Assembly: GCA_942486035.1 (NCBI GenBank)
Contig: CALNXK010000041.1
Span: 1,687,501 to 1,751,500 of the forward strand
DNA length: 64,000 nucleotides
Source of the DNA: Porites lobata
Lineage: Eukaryota; Cnidaria; Anthozoa; Scleractinia; Poritidae
Direction: 5' to 3'
The notes beneath the pieces were generated by a model, which saw nothing but the letters and a program-made list of their open reading frames with translations, was not told where the DNA came from and did not search any database. The translations under genes and the position numbers were made by a program. This document shows, one piece after another, positions 46,400-58,660 of the stretch. Position 1 is the first letter of the stretch. Every line of letters begins with the position of its first letter.

Positions 46400-47350
46400 T
46401 GCAAAAAAATATATATTTTTCTAAAGTTCGCGAAAAAAGGCTACAATTTTCTGGATAAACGTGCCCTGATATTCGGAATCTTTCTACAAACCAAACGGAG
46501 GTTGTGTTTTTCACATTTTTTCACCAAAAAATTGAGAAAAAGAATTGTTAATTGCCTTTCGAGTTAGACTTTCTTGTGGCCTTATGCAGGTTCTTTAAAA
46601 ATTTGCAACGAGTGGCGGAACGTCCATGAACAGATTCAATTTTCAAATAAACGCTTCCGATTCAGCTACAATATAGGTAAATAAAATCTTGACCTGTCTC
46701 AGGACTTCAAGATATCGCATAGATGATGAACTAGCAGGATAAGTCTTTCTTTTGCCGCAGAGCATGTAATAGACGTTATGTAATAGACTACTCATGCTGC
46801 TTTTCTCGGCAGAAAAAGAACATGCGTAAAGTTGAAAAAAAAATAGAGCGAAAACATATTCTGAGGAGTTGACGAGATCAAGAGATCATAAGTAATATTG
46901 TAATACAATTTGGCTGTGAAGTCGATAGATGTCTTTTTTAAAGTTACATTACCTAGTTATAAAACAGACTTACGCCTCAACTGTTTGTAACTAACCAACA
47001 TTTAAGTAGCACATGGCTGTAGATAAGGGCCTTTTGATCGAACCTTCGTGCCCCCTGTGGATAAGTAGATAAAGGGGCGTGGAGACTGGTGGCATTTGAG
47101 ACTGGAACAAAGTTATTTTCAAAAAGTATATTAAAGTTTAAGCAGAACAGAACTACTGTTCTAAAAACTATGTATCTCTGCGTGTACAAAACCTTTTTTC
47201 TTTTTCTTTTTTTCTTTTTTTTTGTTCCAAGCAAGTTTTTTCAGTTCGGGTGTGAAAATGACTGTTTGCAACCATATCATCGTTACTCTACATGTAATTT
47301 AACTCAAGCATACAAGATGATACAAGGTCAGCAAGTTTAACCCCTCTTTT
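46400..47350 (+). repeat. Orphan FP upstream region without an FP gene
   Basis: This matches the region upstream of FP-A (33,670-34,605) and FP-B up to the shared phrase ACAAGGTCAGCAAGTTTAAC. It then switches to unrelated spacer (TCTCGATTAAGAGCGG) just before the segment that would carry the FP core promoter. No FP exon follows. A pyrimidine-rich run (47,190-47,225) is present. Confidence 0.7.
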
Positions 47351-48063
47351 TCTCGATTAAGAGCGGAACGCGCTACATTACTTGCGCGTGAGACACCCTA
47401 GAAGGTATCCGGTAATCTAATACATTCTCTAGAAGTTAATTATAAGTATATCTCAAATTCCTTTTTAGTTATTGCAAAAACGCAGACATCACAAAATTAT
47501 GCGTGTCGTCTGCGTTTGTCTGTAGGGAATCTCCTTTGGCGGTCTTCTAAGTTGTTTAATCACCCATTAATTAACAGAGTAGTCGTACTAAAAAAAAAAT
47601 AAATAAAATTCCGCGTGGTTTGAACCTACACTAAAATGTAAGCCAATGCAAATACACATTAATAGAGGTGTATGGCAAGCCAAATGTAGCAATATTTAAT
47701 TCGTTTAATTTTATATGTAGTTTTGTATTGTGTGTTCAACTATGCGTTTAATATTCAACTTATATTCAACATTCAACGCGTTATTCAATATTTAAATTCG
47801 CATTCAACATTCAACTATTTATTTTATATTCAATTCCTTATTTACCCATTCAATTATCTATTCAACAATTTCAACCATTTATTCAACATTCAACTTTAAT
47901 TTTTAAAACATTCAACTATTCATTTAACATTCAACTTTAATTCAACATTCAACTATTCATTCAACATTCAACTATTCATTCAACATTCAACTATTCATTC
48001 AACATTCAACTATTCATTCAACTCTTTTGAGCCCTCACTACTTCTGGTCAGTGACACGGATCA

Positions 48064-48625
48064 TTGCTCCTTAAAAACATGGTGGCGGTGGCGGCTAGAA
48101 TGCCAGCTACGGAGATAGAAGCTTATGAAGATGACACAAGGCTGCACTTCGATGTGGAGTCTGACTTTCCAAGGTTTCTTGACTCGGTTTTACGAAGGAC
48201 TGACCAGATTTCCCAGACGAAAGTGGATGATGAAATTGTGGAGCAGCATATTGTCGTTGTCGATCAAACGGTGCGTTTGCTTTGTATACCCAGGTATACG
48301 CCGAGACAGCAGTTCGAATATTAACGCCTATGACAAAGAAACCTCAGATAATCTCTCATCAGCATTCAGTGATGTCGATCAGCCCTGCAGCAATGTTTAG
48401 CCAGAGCAGCCGTGTCTCCCATCACAATTGTATGGGTATGACCCAGAGGGCCCCTCTCCTTCGGAAGAAGATAACAACGTTGTTGTCGAATCAATTTCTT
48501 TAGATAAAAGGCATTCAATAGAGTGCTATGTGTTGGATGCTGTTGACCCTCTAACCCAGTCCACTCAACTGGGTATCGATCTTTGTATTCAAGCCCTAGA
48601 CCTGGTCAGGGATAGAATGGAATGA
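48064..48625 (+). CDS. Unrecognised ORF in the left arm of the foldback element (two frames)
   Basis: A 261-bp frame (48,064-48,324) encodes an acidic 86-aa peptide containing ATEIEAYEDDTRLHFDVESD. A second frame (48,428-48,625), offset from the first, continues with GYDPEGPSPSEEDNNVVVES and a C-terminal DLVRDRME. The two probably formed one gene fragment broken by a small indel. I recognise no domain. It is either a captured host gene piece or part of the element's own protein. The mirrored copy in the other arm keeps both frames, so the sequence was captured before or during arm duplication. Confidence 0.35.
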
Positions 48626-49061
48626 TAGTTAGATCTCCCTGGAACAGAAAATTACTACCCAGACGTGAGGAGGACAGGCTCCTATGTAAAAGTGATCAGG
48701 ATGCTTGTGAGGGAAATTACAACTACACCCCTAAAAAAAAACAATGTGGGTAGGGATCGGGCTTTATTTGACCCCTAGGAAGATGCTCATTTTTTGACAA
48801 GTCTGAAAAAAGGCAGGTGCATGTTCAATTGTTTAAATTACTACTAATAATATAATAGGACTTAAAGATAATGCTTGTGCAGAGTATCTGGGGTTTCCAC
48901 TTTCACCAGCGAGCCCACCAAAGAACATTTCTCATGGGAGTCTGAGAAAATGAATGTCAAATTTCACAAAATTACATCTTACACTTGAAATTTTCAGAAT
49001 TTTACCCATGTTTTTACAATTCTTGTGAATTCTTAGTAGTAATTTTCTGTTCCAGGGAGAT

Positions 49062-49623
49062 CTAACTATCATTCCATTCCAGGTTTAGGGCATGAATATA
49101 AAGATCAATGCCCAGATGAGTGGACTGTGCTAGAGGGTCCACAACATCTAACACATAGCACTCTATTGAATGCCTTTTATCTAAAGAAATTGATTCGACA
49201 ACAACGTTGTTATCTTCTTCTGAAGGAAAGGAGCCCTCTGGGTCATACCCACACAATAATATTGTGGTGGGAGACGGCTGCTCTGGCTAAACATTGCTGC
49301 AGGGCTGATCGACATCACTGAACGCTGGTGAGAGATTATCTAAGGTTTCTTTGTCATAGGCGTTAATATTCGAACTGCTGTCTCGGCGTATACCTGGGTA
49401 TACGAAGCAAACGCTCCGTTTGATCGACAACGACAATATGCTGCTCCACAATTTCGTCATCCACTTTCGTCTGGGAAATCTGGTCAGTCCTTCGTAAAAC
49501 CGAGTCAAGAAACCTTGGAAAGTCAGACTCCACATCGAAGTGCAGCCTTGTGTCATCTTCATAAGCTTCTATTTCCGTAGCTGGCATTCTAGCCGCCACC
49601 GCCACCATGTTTTTAACAAGCAA
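49062..49623 (-). CDS. Mirror copy of the same ORF in the right arm
   Basis: On the - strand, 49,623-49,363 and 49,256-49,062 encode the same two peptides with a handful of substitutions. Examples are VRLLC to ERLLR and DAVDPLTQS to DVVDPLAQS. Retention of both frames in both arms reflects shared ancestry or arm conversion and does not by itself show function. Confidence 0.35.
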
Positions 49624-51654
49624 TGATCTGTGTCACTGACCAGAAGTAGTGAGGGCTCAAAAGAGTTGAATGAATAGTTGAATGTTGAATGAATAGTTGA
49701 ATGTTGAATTAAAGTTGAATGTTGAATGAATAGTTGAATGTTTTAAAAATTAAAGTTGAATGTTGAATAAATGGTTGAAATTGTTGAATAGATAATTGAA
49801 TGGGTAAATAAGGAATTGAATATAAAATAAATAGTTGAATGTTGAATGCGAAGTTGAATATTGAATAACGCGTTGAATGTTGAATATAAGTAGAATATTA
49901 AACGCATAGTTGAACACATAATACAAAACTGCATATAAAATTAAACGAATTGAATATTGCTACATTTGGCTTGCCATAGAGGTGCTAACTGTAAAAAAAT
50001 CCTACAGTTCGGAGAGATCACAAATTTCTGGTTGACCGTTTCATCTTATATTCGTAGTCTTTCTGCAAACTTACGATTTTCCGGAGTTGTGTTTTTCAAA
50101 TTTTCATGATGACCAAAATACTGGGAGGCTACTTGACAATTGTTAAAAGAATTATCTAAAATTGCGCTTTGGAGATTGACTATTTAAGTTATTATGAAGT
50201 TTTAAAAAACGACTCAGTGGCGTACGTCCGTGAAAAGATTCAATTTTCAAAGAAACGCTTCCTTCAGCTACAATTTGGCGACTAAAATCTTGACCTGTCT
50301 TGACTTTAAGATATCACATGGATAATGGGCAAGCAGAAAAAGTCTTTCTTTTGCCACACTGTGTTATGTAATAGACTTTATTTGATAGACTACCCATGCT
50401 GCTTCTCTCTGCAGAAAGGCAACATGTCAGGGGTAAAGTTGAAAAAACCGCGAAAACATAAAATGAGGACCTTTCGAGATCGAGAGATTGTCCTTAGTAA
50501 AGAATTTGGCTGTGAAGATAGATGTAGTTTTTGTTTTACTTATTTCAACTCCTTATGAAACAAAACACCTCAATTGCAATTGTTGCGATTCTAGCTACTT
50601 TACAAACTTAAAAATAGAATTGTTTCAAGTGGCGTTTTTAATTAAAATATGAAATAGACTGAAACTTTCGGCCCCCTGTGGATATATGGCCAAAAAAGGG
50701 GGAGGAGACAGCTGACTTTTTAGACTGGAACAAATTTTTTCATATGCAAACCAAAACAGAACAGTCTAACAATTTGTTTGTTTGATCGAGATTTGATGCC
50801 ATATTGAAGCTTTAGTTTTCTGACCCAGGCCTGCTTCTGACCGAAATATTATTAATAAAGTAAGGTTCACTCTATCAAAAAGACAAATTTTTGACCGCCT
50901 GTTTTTTCGTTTACTCTGCTGGTGAAATGTATGTAATTAACAATAGAATCATATTTAATCGGTGTTCTCACTAGCCTGCGAGCCGCAGACGTATTTCCGG
51001 TCTTTAAGTCTCTATGTTCTCACTTTCTGTGAGTAATCTATGACCTCCGCCTTCCTGTGTCACCAGGAAAACCACAGGAATTCAATTCAGTTGGTTCATT
51101 ATTTTGAAATGTTAAAACGCTTTATTTTTAATTGAACATGTATCCTTGACCTTTCTCTTTCGCCTGTGGCAAATCGTAGATTTCACCATAGACTGTGACA
51201 CCACAGAGGTCCACACAGACTGTAACGACCGTTTGTTTGTTTGACTTAAAAGGAATTTTAAAAATGTTTGTGAATATCGATAAGGTTCAGATAATCGTAA
51301 TACACAGTACATTTGCTTAAAGAGGCAGACGTGATAACCTTTCTCAGGCAGTATCTTACGGCCTTCTAAACATTCATGTGATGAATATGTATCAGTATAT
51401 TTTAAAAAGAATCGCCATAAACGTAATTTGGGGGATAAAATACTACCCCCTAACAGTGTACTCCGAAAATCATTTTTGTAGTTAAAAACGCTGAATGTAT
51501 TGATTTGAAGGCATGCAGGTCTTTGCATTGGACGTTTGGACTTAAGAAGATCGAATTTCTGGGCGCAACACATGTCTAAACAATTCGTCATTTGAATTCC
51601 TTGAGAACAGAGCACTCTTTCCTCCGCAGAGGTTCTCGCTGGGCATTCAAATAT

Positions 51655-51824
51655 AAATAGCAATAATAATAATAATGGAGACTTTTTTTGTGTTTGTAAA
51701 TCTCGCTACGTATAGGCAATTTACAAATGCTGCTTGAGATTGGATTATTAGAGTCTGGGCTATCCCAGTTCCTTATTTCTACAACAAAAGATGTAATATG
51801 CTATCTCTAATGGCTATATTTGTC

Positions 51825-51877
<53 letters not shown>

Positions 51878-52434
51878 TTGGACTGAGAGCACGGGGCGTA
51901 CTTGAGCGGATGCAGAAGTCGGTCATCTCAAACACTTTGAACATTGCCAGAGCATTTAAGATAAATGCTTAGTTAGGGCGCTAAGGACTCCAGTTTTTAG
52001 GTTTTTTTTTTCTTCCTCTAGAAATCCACAAACACAAGTTTGCTGATGTTTTTACTAAGATTTTTTAGAGTATTAGAGTTTGATGTTATTCTAAATAGGC
52101 TTTTACTGGAGATAACCATGTCATGATGGCCTTGTTTAGGTATATAAGAGATCGTGAGAGTATAAAAACTGAATAATTTTCTAAACAGGCTTCTAGTAGA
52201 GATAATTATATCATCATGTCTTTGCGTAGGTTTTACAGAGTATAAGAATTTAATAATATTCTAAATTGACTTTCTAAGTAGAGAGACTCATATCATTATG
52301 TCTGTTAGGATTGTATTAGGTCTCGCACCGACCTGTTTTTACTTCTAAGTATAGCTTCGCAAGTGGTGTAGGTTACGTCAAGCGCCCTATACTACTCATA
52401 ATGTGGACAGCATTCCAAAGTTTTATACTGCGAG

Positions 52435-52468
<34 letters not shown>

Positions 52469-52490
52469 TAATAATGATAAACAGTAAGCG
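51655..52490. mobile_element. Insertion bounded by AAT repeats; probable retroelement debris
   Basis: This stretch is absent from the paralogous spacers. It is framed by (TAA)n runs at 51,825-51,876 and 52,434-52,475. After the first run a short frame reads LGLRARGVLERMQKSVISNT and ends at a stop, which has the look of a retroelement or transcript tail. A degenerate, roughly 95-bp repeat (TTCTAAA-AGGCTT-TA-T-GAGATAA, three units) fills 52,058-52,320. Confidence 0.45.
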
Positions 52491-53724
52491 CGTACCTGTT
52501 GACGCAAAATAAGGGATGGAGTGCCCGCCCCCTCTCCGTGGGCGTTAAACAGCTGTTTCAGGTTCTTTGGAGGTCAAAAGCTGGAGATAACAGTGAATCT
52601 CATATAATAATCTTATATTTTCTTTGTGTTCTGTACTGGGTTCTGTCTCTCTTTTTTTCTTCGATTAATACACTCTCCAGAAGTGCCTATATGTTAAAAA
52701 ATCTTTAAACTAAATTATCACATATTACTATCTCAAATTCTTTTTTAGTTGTAGTTAATTAAATAGCCTTCGGCGATTTTGTGAAATCGATAACAAGGTC
52801 TTCCCAAAAGTTGTTTAATCACCCGTTAACTGAGCATGTATACCTAATAAAACATATTTCGTGGTTTGAGCCTAAAACGTGAAATAAATAATAGAAGTGT
52901 TTATTGCATTTCTAAAGTTCGGAAAGGTTAAAAACGTTTGGATAATAACCGTTCCATGCTCACGTTAAAGCCCTGGGCTTATATCAGGTACTACAAGCTC
53001 ACTCTATAAATAGAAAACGGGTGTGAAAAAGCAACACTGATGTATGAAGTTCGGAAAAAAGAGCGAAAACATAAAATGAGGACCTTTCGAAGATCGAGAG
53101 ATTGTCATTAGTAATAATGTGATAGAATTTGGCTTTGACAGACTGTATTTTTTTTCTACTCGTTATAAAACTAAAAAAAGAGCCTCGATTGTTGTTTGCG
53201 ATTATAGCCTGACTTTACAAACTTTAAAATAGCATTGCTTTAGAGAAAGAAATGAAGGCCGTCTGCATCTTTGTATCCCCTGTGGATAAGTTGATAAAGG
53301 GCGTGGGAACTGCTGGCATTTCACACTGGAACAATTTAAAAAATAAACACACAATATAATTAAGCCGAAGCAGAACAGAACCGCTCCTGTTCTAAAATCT
53401 ATGTATCTCTGCATGTACAAATTCTAATTGTTTTTTCGAAGCAATTTTCATTAAAATCGGTTGTGAAAATGACTGTTTGCTACCATATTGTTTCTCAACA
53501 ATGATGCAATTTAACTGAAGCATACAAGATGATACAATTGAAAGGTCAGCAAGTTTGACCCCACCCAGTTTTTTTACTCTCAGTGTTGATGATATTCATG
53601 CTGCATCGGTTTTAGACATGGTATGATAGACATATTATTCTCCGTATTATAAAATGTTAGCTTTGTTTCAAAGACTTTCTGGTTCGTGATTGGTTGAAGT
53701 AAATTTCGGGTGTGACATTCAGTT

Positions 53725-53730
53725 TTATAG
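53725..53730 (+). promoter_or_regulatory. Candidate TATA box of FP-B
   Basis: TTTATA in TGACATTCAGTTTTATAGC lies 111 bp before the ATG at 53,836. It occupies the same place as in FP-A, with one substitution in the immediate surroundings. Confidence 0.55.
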
Positions 53731-53835
53731 CAGCCCTCTCAAAGCCCAGCTGCCATTCACTCTGGTTATTTGGAAGAGAGCAGATCGAAAACAACAAGAG
53801 CTGTAAGGTTTATATCTTACTTCAAGTTTATCATT

Positions 53836-56800
53836 ATGGTAAGTTCTAGACAGGAAAAGCCTTTTACAATGTATTTTATTAATTCTTATTGTTTGTTTTA
53901 CTCACGACTCAACTTTACTTCCAATTCTTGACGGATCATTGATCTAGTTTCGCCAAAATTATTTCTATTCTGCAGACTGCAACAAAAGACGTGAAAGATG
54001 AAATGAAGATTAAGCTTCATATGGACGGTGACGTTAACGGGTACAAGTTCAAGATTGAAGGAAATGGACAAGGAAAGCCTTACGAGTAACTAAAAACTGA
54101 GTTAAATCATTGTAACCAGGTTTCTGACCACATTGCTCGAAACTGGTATGTTTACATTTTTGGTTTTGCTTAATTGTGTGTAACAGATTAACCACCAAAA
54201 ATTAGTCTGACCTGTCTTTCAGCTATAGCACTGTAGACAAAATATGCTGTCTTAGCTTCCTAGCCTTTGATCGTTATGACAAAGAACTAAAAACCTACGA
54301 AAGTCTTAGTAAGAAAACCTTTTAGAAGTTTCTTCCTGACCTTGCCAAGAAATCGATAGCTAAAACTTACCTAACCTCGCCATCTATTTTTCACCAGAAT
54401 CTACGACTAAAAATTTTGTTTTTCGTCAGTTAAAAATGCCAGATCGCAAGGTCTGAGTGAGTTTTGTACGTTTTTCTAAGCCAAGGAGAATTTACTTGAA
54501 AAAAAAAACAACCCTTTTTTGCCTCAACATTGTTATTTAGGGTTGAACGACACACCCTGTGAGGTGTGTCAGATCATGAAGTGTCTTGCCATTACACCCC
54601 TCCCTTTCTACATTATCGTGTGATTTCGGCCATGTTGCTTTTTCCCAAGCAAGCGGTAGGACGGACTCAGTATGAAATACTGGGTCATTTATACAGTGTT
54701 TTAGGATATATATGAAAAAAACAAGAAAAGTCATTTACTTGAGTTATGGCCTTTCAGACAACTGGTTTACAGTGTTTTAGGCTTTATACTATTATATAGG
54801 TTTTGAAAGACCCCCTCACGATCATGTAACTTTGTATGGGGAAACATGAAAACTGTTCCGCAGGAATTTAAAAGTTTTTGGTTTCCAAAAAACCTTGAGC
54901 AAAATGGCCAAATAAATGGTTTCAGAAAATAAAAAGAGAAATACTGGTTTACTTGACGTTGATGCTAAAGAGAAAAGAACTGGGCAAAATTACGGTCCGG
55001 AAATTGTATAAGTTTGTTCTGTTGTTGTGCGGCCAGGTAGACCATATGAATCCGCGACGAATACTTTGTGCGTTGCATATAAATTCTACGTTTTCTTACT
55101 CAGATTTGATTTGTCGTTCATGTTTTTTTTAGGGGAGTACAAACTATAAATCTTACAGTTACAAATGGCGGACCTCTTCCTTTCGCTTACGATATTCTGA
55201 CAGCAGCGTTCCAGTACGGCAACAGGGTATTTACCCAATACCCACAAGACATACCAGACTATTTCAAGCAGACTTTTCCTGATGGGTATTCCTGGGAAAG
55301 AACCATGGAATTTGAAGACGGCGCCAAATGTGAAGTTAAAAGCGTCATCAGGTTAGTAAAATCTAAAACCTGAGCGCAGTACTCAGGACTCAGTACTTTA
55401 GTCTTTTAAGTCGTTGTAGTCCTCCGCCTTTTTCATCTAGCTTTGATATAATTTTTTCGCGGTCTAAATCGTAGATTCGACCAGTTAAAACTATCGTTTT
55501 TAGCTTTTCTATCGCCTTCATGCTTTGCTATTACTGGCCAGGATAGTGTCATTGTTTTAAAAATGTTTAAACTAGAATTGTAAGGCTCTTTTGCAAACTA
55601 GTGTTCGTAAAAAGAAAAAAAAAGGGAAAAAAAAATTTTATCTTTTATTTATGTAGTGCATAAGTTGCTAAGGATGTTTTTGGTATCTTCACATTGTCGT
55701 GTACACTTAATAGTAAATCTCGCCCTTCTTTCATCAGCTTGCCGAAAGCGGGCTGTTTTGAATATAAGATTGTGTTCAATGGGATGGGCTTTCCTCCCAA
55801 TGGTGCTGTTATGCAGAAGAAGACTGTGAAATGGGAGCCATCCACTGAGATGATGTACATGTGTGGTGGGGAGCTGAAGGGTGATGTTAACATGGCCCTG
55901 TTGCTTGAAGATGGTAGTCATCACCGATGTGACTTCAAAAGCACTTACAAGTAAGTGTTTACGTATTAAGTGTTCTGATGAATCTAACGTAAGCAATGGA
56001 AAACGTTTTTTGTGCTTGCATACTGATGTACCTCTTGTTTTGCAAAAAAGATGTGATCAAAGTGCGAATTTTTCTTGCTAAAAATCAGGGGCACCTAAAG
56101 ACTGACTGTTTCCCTGAATACGTCAGAAGTATCTCAAATGGATTTCTTTATGCTTTAGAAGTCTGTTTGGTTAATTTGGAGCTGCCGTACAACTATTAAT
56201 CCAGTGTTCAGATGTCTTAGGGGAACGTTTGGGTCATTTCGAGATTTCTAAGCAATATTCAGTGCTCCTTGAAGTAGAATCTTGCAGAAAACGGCAGTTT
56301 GGAGTTGGGTACCCTTCTGAAGACGTCACCTTAAGCAGAAAAAAAAATGATGCAGCATATTTGAAAATATCGTCCTCAAGCAGTTGAGGAAATTGATAAA
56401 TAAGACAGTTAGATTAGTCAAGTTTCCATCTCCCAAAACTTTTCCAATTGGTACGTGCTTATTAATAAGGGATAATCGCCCACTTTGCAAAATCTTGTCT
56501 GACATTTCAACTATAGTTATATTCCCTTAGTGCCAATTAACAAGCCTGCTGCCAATCAGAGCGCGCATTCTATCTTAAGGCGCTTACAATTTGTCAGAAA
56601 TGGCCGGCCAGACTAGTCCAATCCTAAGGAGAAATGCACTATTAATCAGGGCTATCCAGCCAGATCAGTTTATTCCTAAATGGTATGCTCGGATGTGATG
56701 GGCTTTAGTAGAAATTTCGAGGAAAGACTAACTGCTCCTGACTTTAATTTGCAAAGCACCCTTATTTAGTTACTCTATAATAAGGAATAAGCAACAAAAA

Positions 56801-57075
56801 TTCTATCAAGACACCGGAATAATAAGCCGTTAACTTGTAATTTTAGTATTCGGCTAAGATACATGTTCGCGCAACCTGATGATGTACTGTTTTGGGCTGA
56901 TCTCAGTTCTTTTCTTTTTTGCAGAGCTAAGAAGCCTGGTATTCAGTTGCCGAAATATCACTACATAGACCATCGCATTGAGATTTTGGAGCAAAAAGAT
57001 AATTACAACCAGGTTGTGCTGTATGAGAAGGCTGCTGCTCGATATTCTCCGTTTCCAGTTAAGGCCGCCAAATAA
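53836..57075 (+). CDS. GFP-like fluorescent protein B, chromophore QYG, five exons
   Basis: Exons: 53,836-53,838, 53,976-54,085, 55,133-55,351, 55,738-55,950, 56,925-57,075, identical in length and phase to FP-A (231 aa). The chromophore is Gln65-Tyr66-Gly67, the commonest anthozoan type, found in green, cyan and red members. Arg94, Ser146, His198 and Glu216 are all present. It differs from FP-A only at residues 65 (E to Q), 70 (A to V), 76 (P to Q) and 95 (I to T). Exon 5 is identical to FP-A at every base. His198 and Arg69 are typical of green/cyan proteins, but the colour is not decidable. Intron 2 starts GTAACT instead of GTAAGT, which may lower splicing efficiency. Confidence 0.96.
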
Positions 57076-57339
57076 ATAAAAGGCTTAAAGGGCGAACAGG
57101 AAAATAGTCTTTCTGTTTTTAAGGCATGTGCTCGGAATAAGTTTTGTTACTTTGCAGTCAAGAATTCGTTTCTGGATTTTTAGAGTATAGCTGTAGAGTT
57201 CAAGTAAAACAAAATAAGTTTTTTCCCTTTTTTTTTTCTTTCTTACTTTTGCAAGATTTCATCATAGAGATAGAGTTTGTTAAACTGATCACTTGTAAAC
57301 AAATACACTAAGAATACTGTTAGGTAGCTGGGTATTAAA

Positions 57340-58660
57340 CTTGTTGCAGAATTCCAGCTTTGTGGAGATTCATTTGTTTTGTTATTTCGGCTTGTTTGAA
57401 TGTGTTTTACTGCGGACTTGGAAAGTGACTTTTTTCGTTAATACTGTCAACATATCAGTTAATTTCTTCCCTTGGTTTTTGGAATGCATTGTGGTTGCTT
57501 CTGAAAATCTTGTTTCCATTCTTTTGAGACATTTTAGCCGCTTTAAATAATCAATTTTCTAAAATATCTGTTACTGGCAGCGGAGAGATATTTACCTTCA
57601 ACCGGCTTCTGCCGTTAGCCATGAAAGCCAAAATATACCCTTAAAAATTAACAGCCACCGCTTAGAGACCCTCTTTTAGAACAGTGGTTACTGAACGGGA
57701 AGGCTGGATGTCCGTGATCTTATCGTTTTCTTAATTCCTCCAAGGATATCCCATCTCTCTCTCTCTCTGACTAAAACCTGTCATTAAAAAACACGTTCAA
57801 CTTACAAGTAACCCTGTAATGATGTTTTCAACAGAAACTGTACTCTTGACCTAAAAGCAGATTCCAGCTGTACGTGTACGTTACACCGGTTACTCATCAG
57901 ATTTTTCAACATACTTCCGCACAAACCGTACGTGAGACCATTTGACTTATGAATTTTAAAAGTGTGGTTCACTCATAGCAAAGGCCTGCCATCGGGAAAA
58001 ATGTATATTTCTATGGGAGTATTCATCGTAAAGGTTCATTCAGTCGTGAATATACAGATAAGTATGTTGAGTATGATCCACAATATAGGGAATATACAAT
58101 ACAATAACCTTTTCTGAAGGAGAAGACGTCATAACGTTTTTACCGGTTTTACAACTTGAGACCTGGCCATGGTTGTTTAAACGTTGGATAGAGCTATCCA
58201 TCGGACAAATCACTATCCAGCGGATAAGTATTAGGACTAGCGATTGCACTGTACACTGGATAGAGATTTATCCACCTTTTGAACAGCTGGGCTCTGGTTG
58301 ATAAAACTGATATTACTTTCGACAGTCCAAGCGCTCATTGTTCCGGTCCATATTTTACCCTTGCAGTGGATAAGTATGTTAGCCGCGAAAACCCAATGCT
58401 AGGATTTATCCTGTGAGGGATACCGTTCAACTGGGGCCTTTATCATGAATATATATATACGGTATTATTAAGAGCAGACATAAACCTATTTTTGCGGGAA
58501 ATACCGTTGAGAATTGTACATTCTTGTCAGTAAAAAACAGCGAATATAGCCGGATTTGCCGATTTGAAGTCAAATTTTTTTTGTTTGTTTTTTGTTTTGC
58601 ATTGGACGCTTGAAGAGAAAAACTGAATTTCTTGAGGAAAAAGGATTGTTGCGTTTCGAG
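57340..58660 (+). repeat. FP-B 3'-flank block (short version)
   Basis: It follows the FP-A flank closely to about 57,650, then again at 57,820-58,620 (CTTGACCTAAAAG, ATGGGAGTAT, GCGGGAAATAC). It then joins spacer sequence directly at about 58,640. The roughly 2 kb present after FP-A between 39.4 and 41.2 kb is missing here. The frame at 57,341-57,550 is shared with 38,167-38,376 but looks non-coding. Confidence 0.7.

Larger units (their letters stand above)
47671..49978. mobile_element. 2.3-kb foldback transposon with nearly 1-kb inverted arms
   Basis: The arms are 47,671-48,658 and 49,034-49,978, with a loop of about 375 bp. The ends TATGGCAAGCCAAATGTAGC and GCTACATTTGGCTTGCCATA are perfect. 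GAGGTG (or TAGAGGTG) is duplicated at the borders. Paralogous spacers at 33,652 (GATAGAAGTGCTAATTGC) and 46,386 are empty. Each arm carries a 19-bp minisatellite (ATTCATTCAACATTCAACT), four units on the left and two on the right, and a copy of the same ORF pointing at the loop. The 6-bp duplication and TAT start are unusual; from memory they would suit the IS3EU type, but this is weak. Confidence 0.88.

Noticed and set aside
51112..51663. 183-aa reverse-strand open frame
   Set aside because: It lies in FP spacer sequence. The paralogous spacers (about 31,380-31,880 and 59,815-60,500) do not keep the frame open, and no domain is visible; it is a chance frame in repeated DNA.
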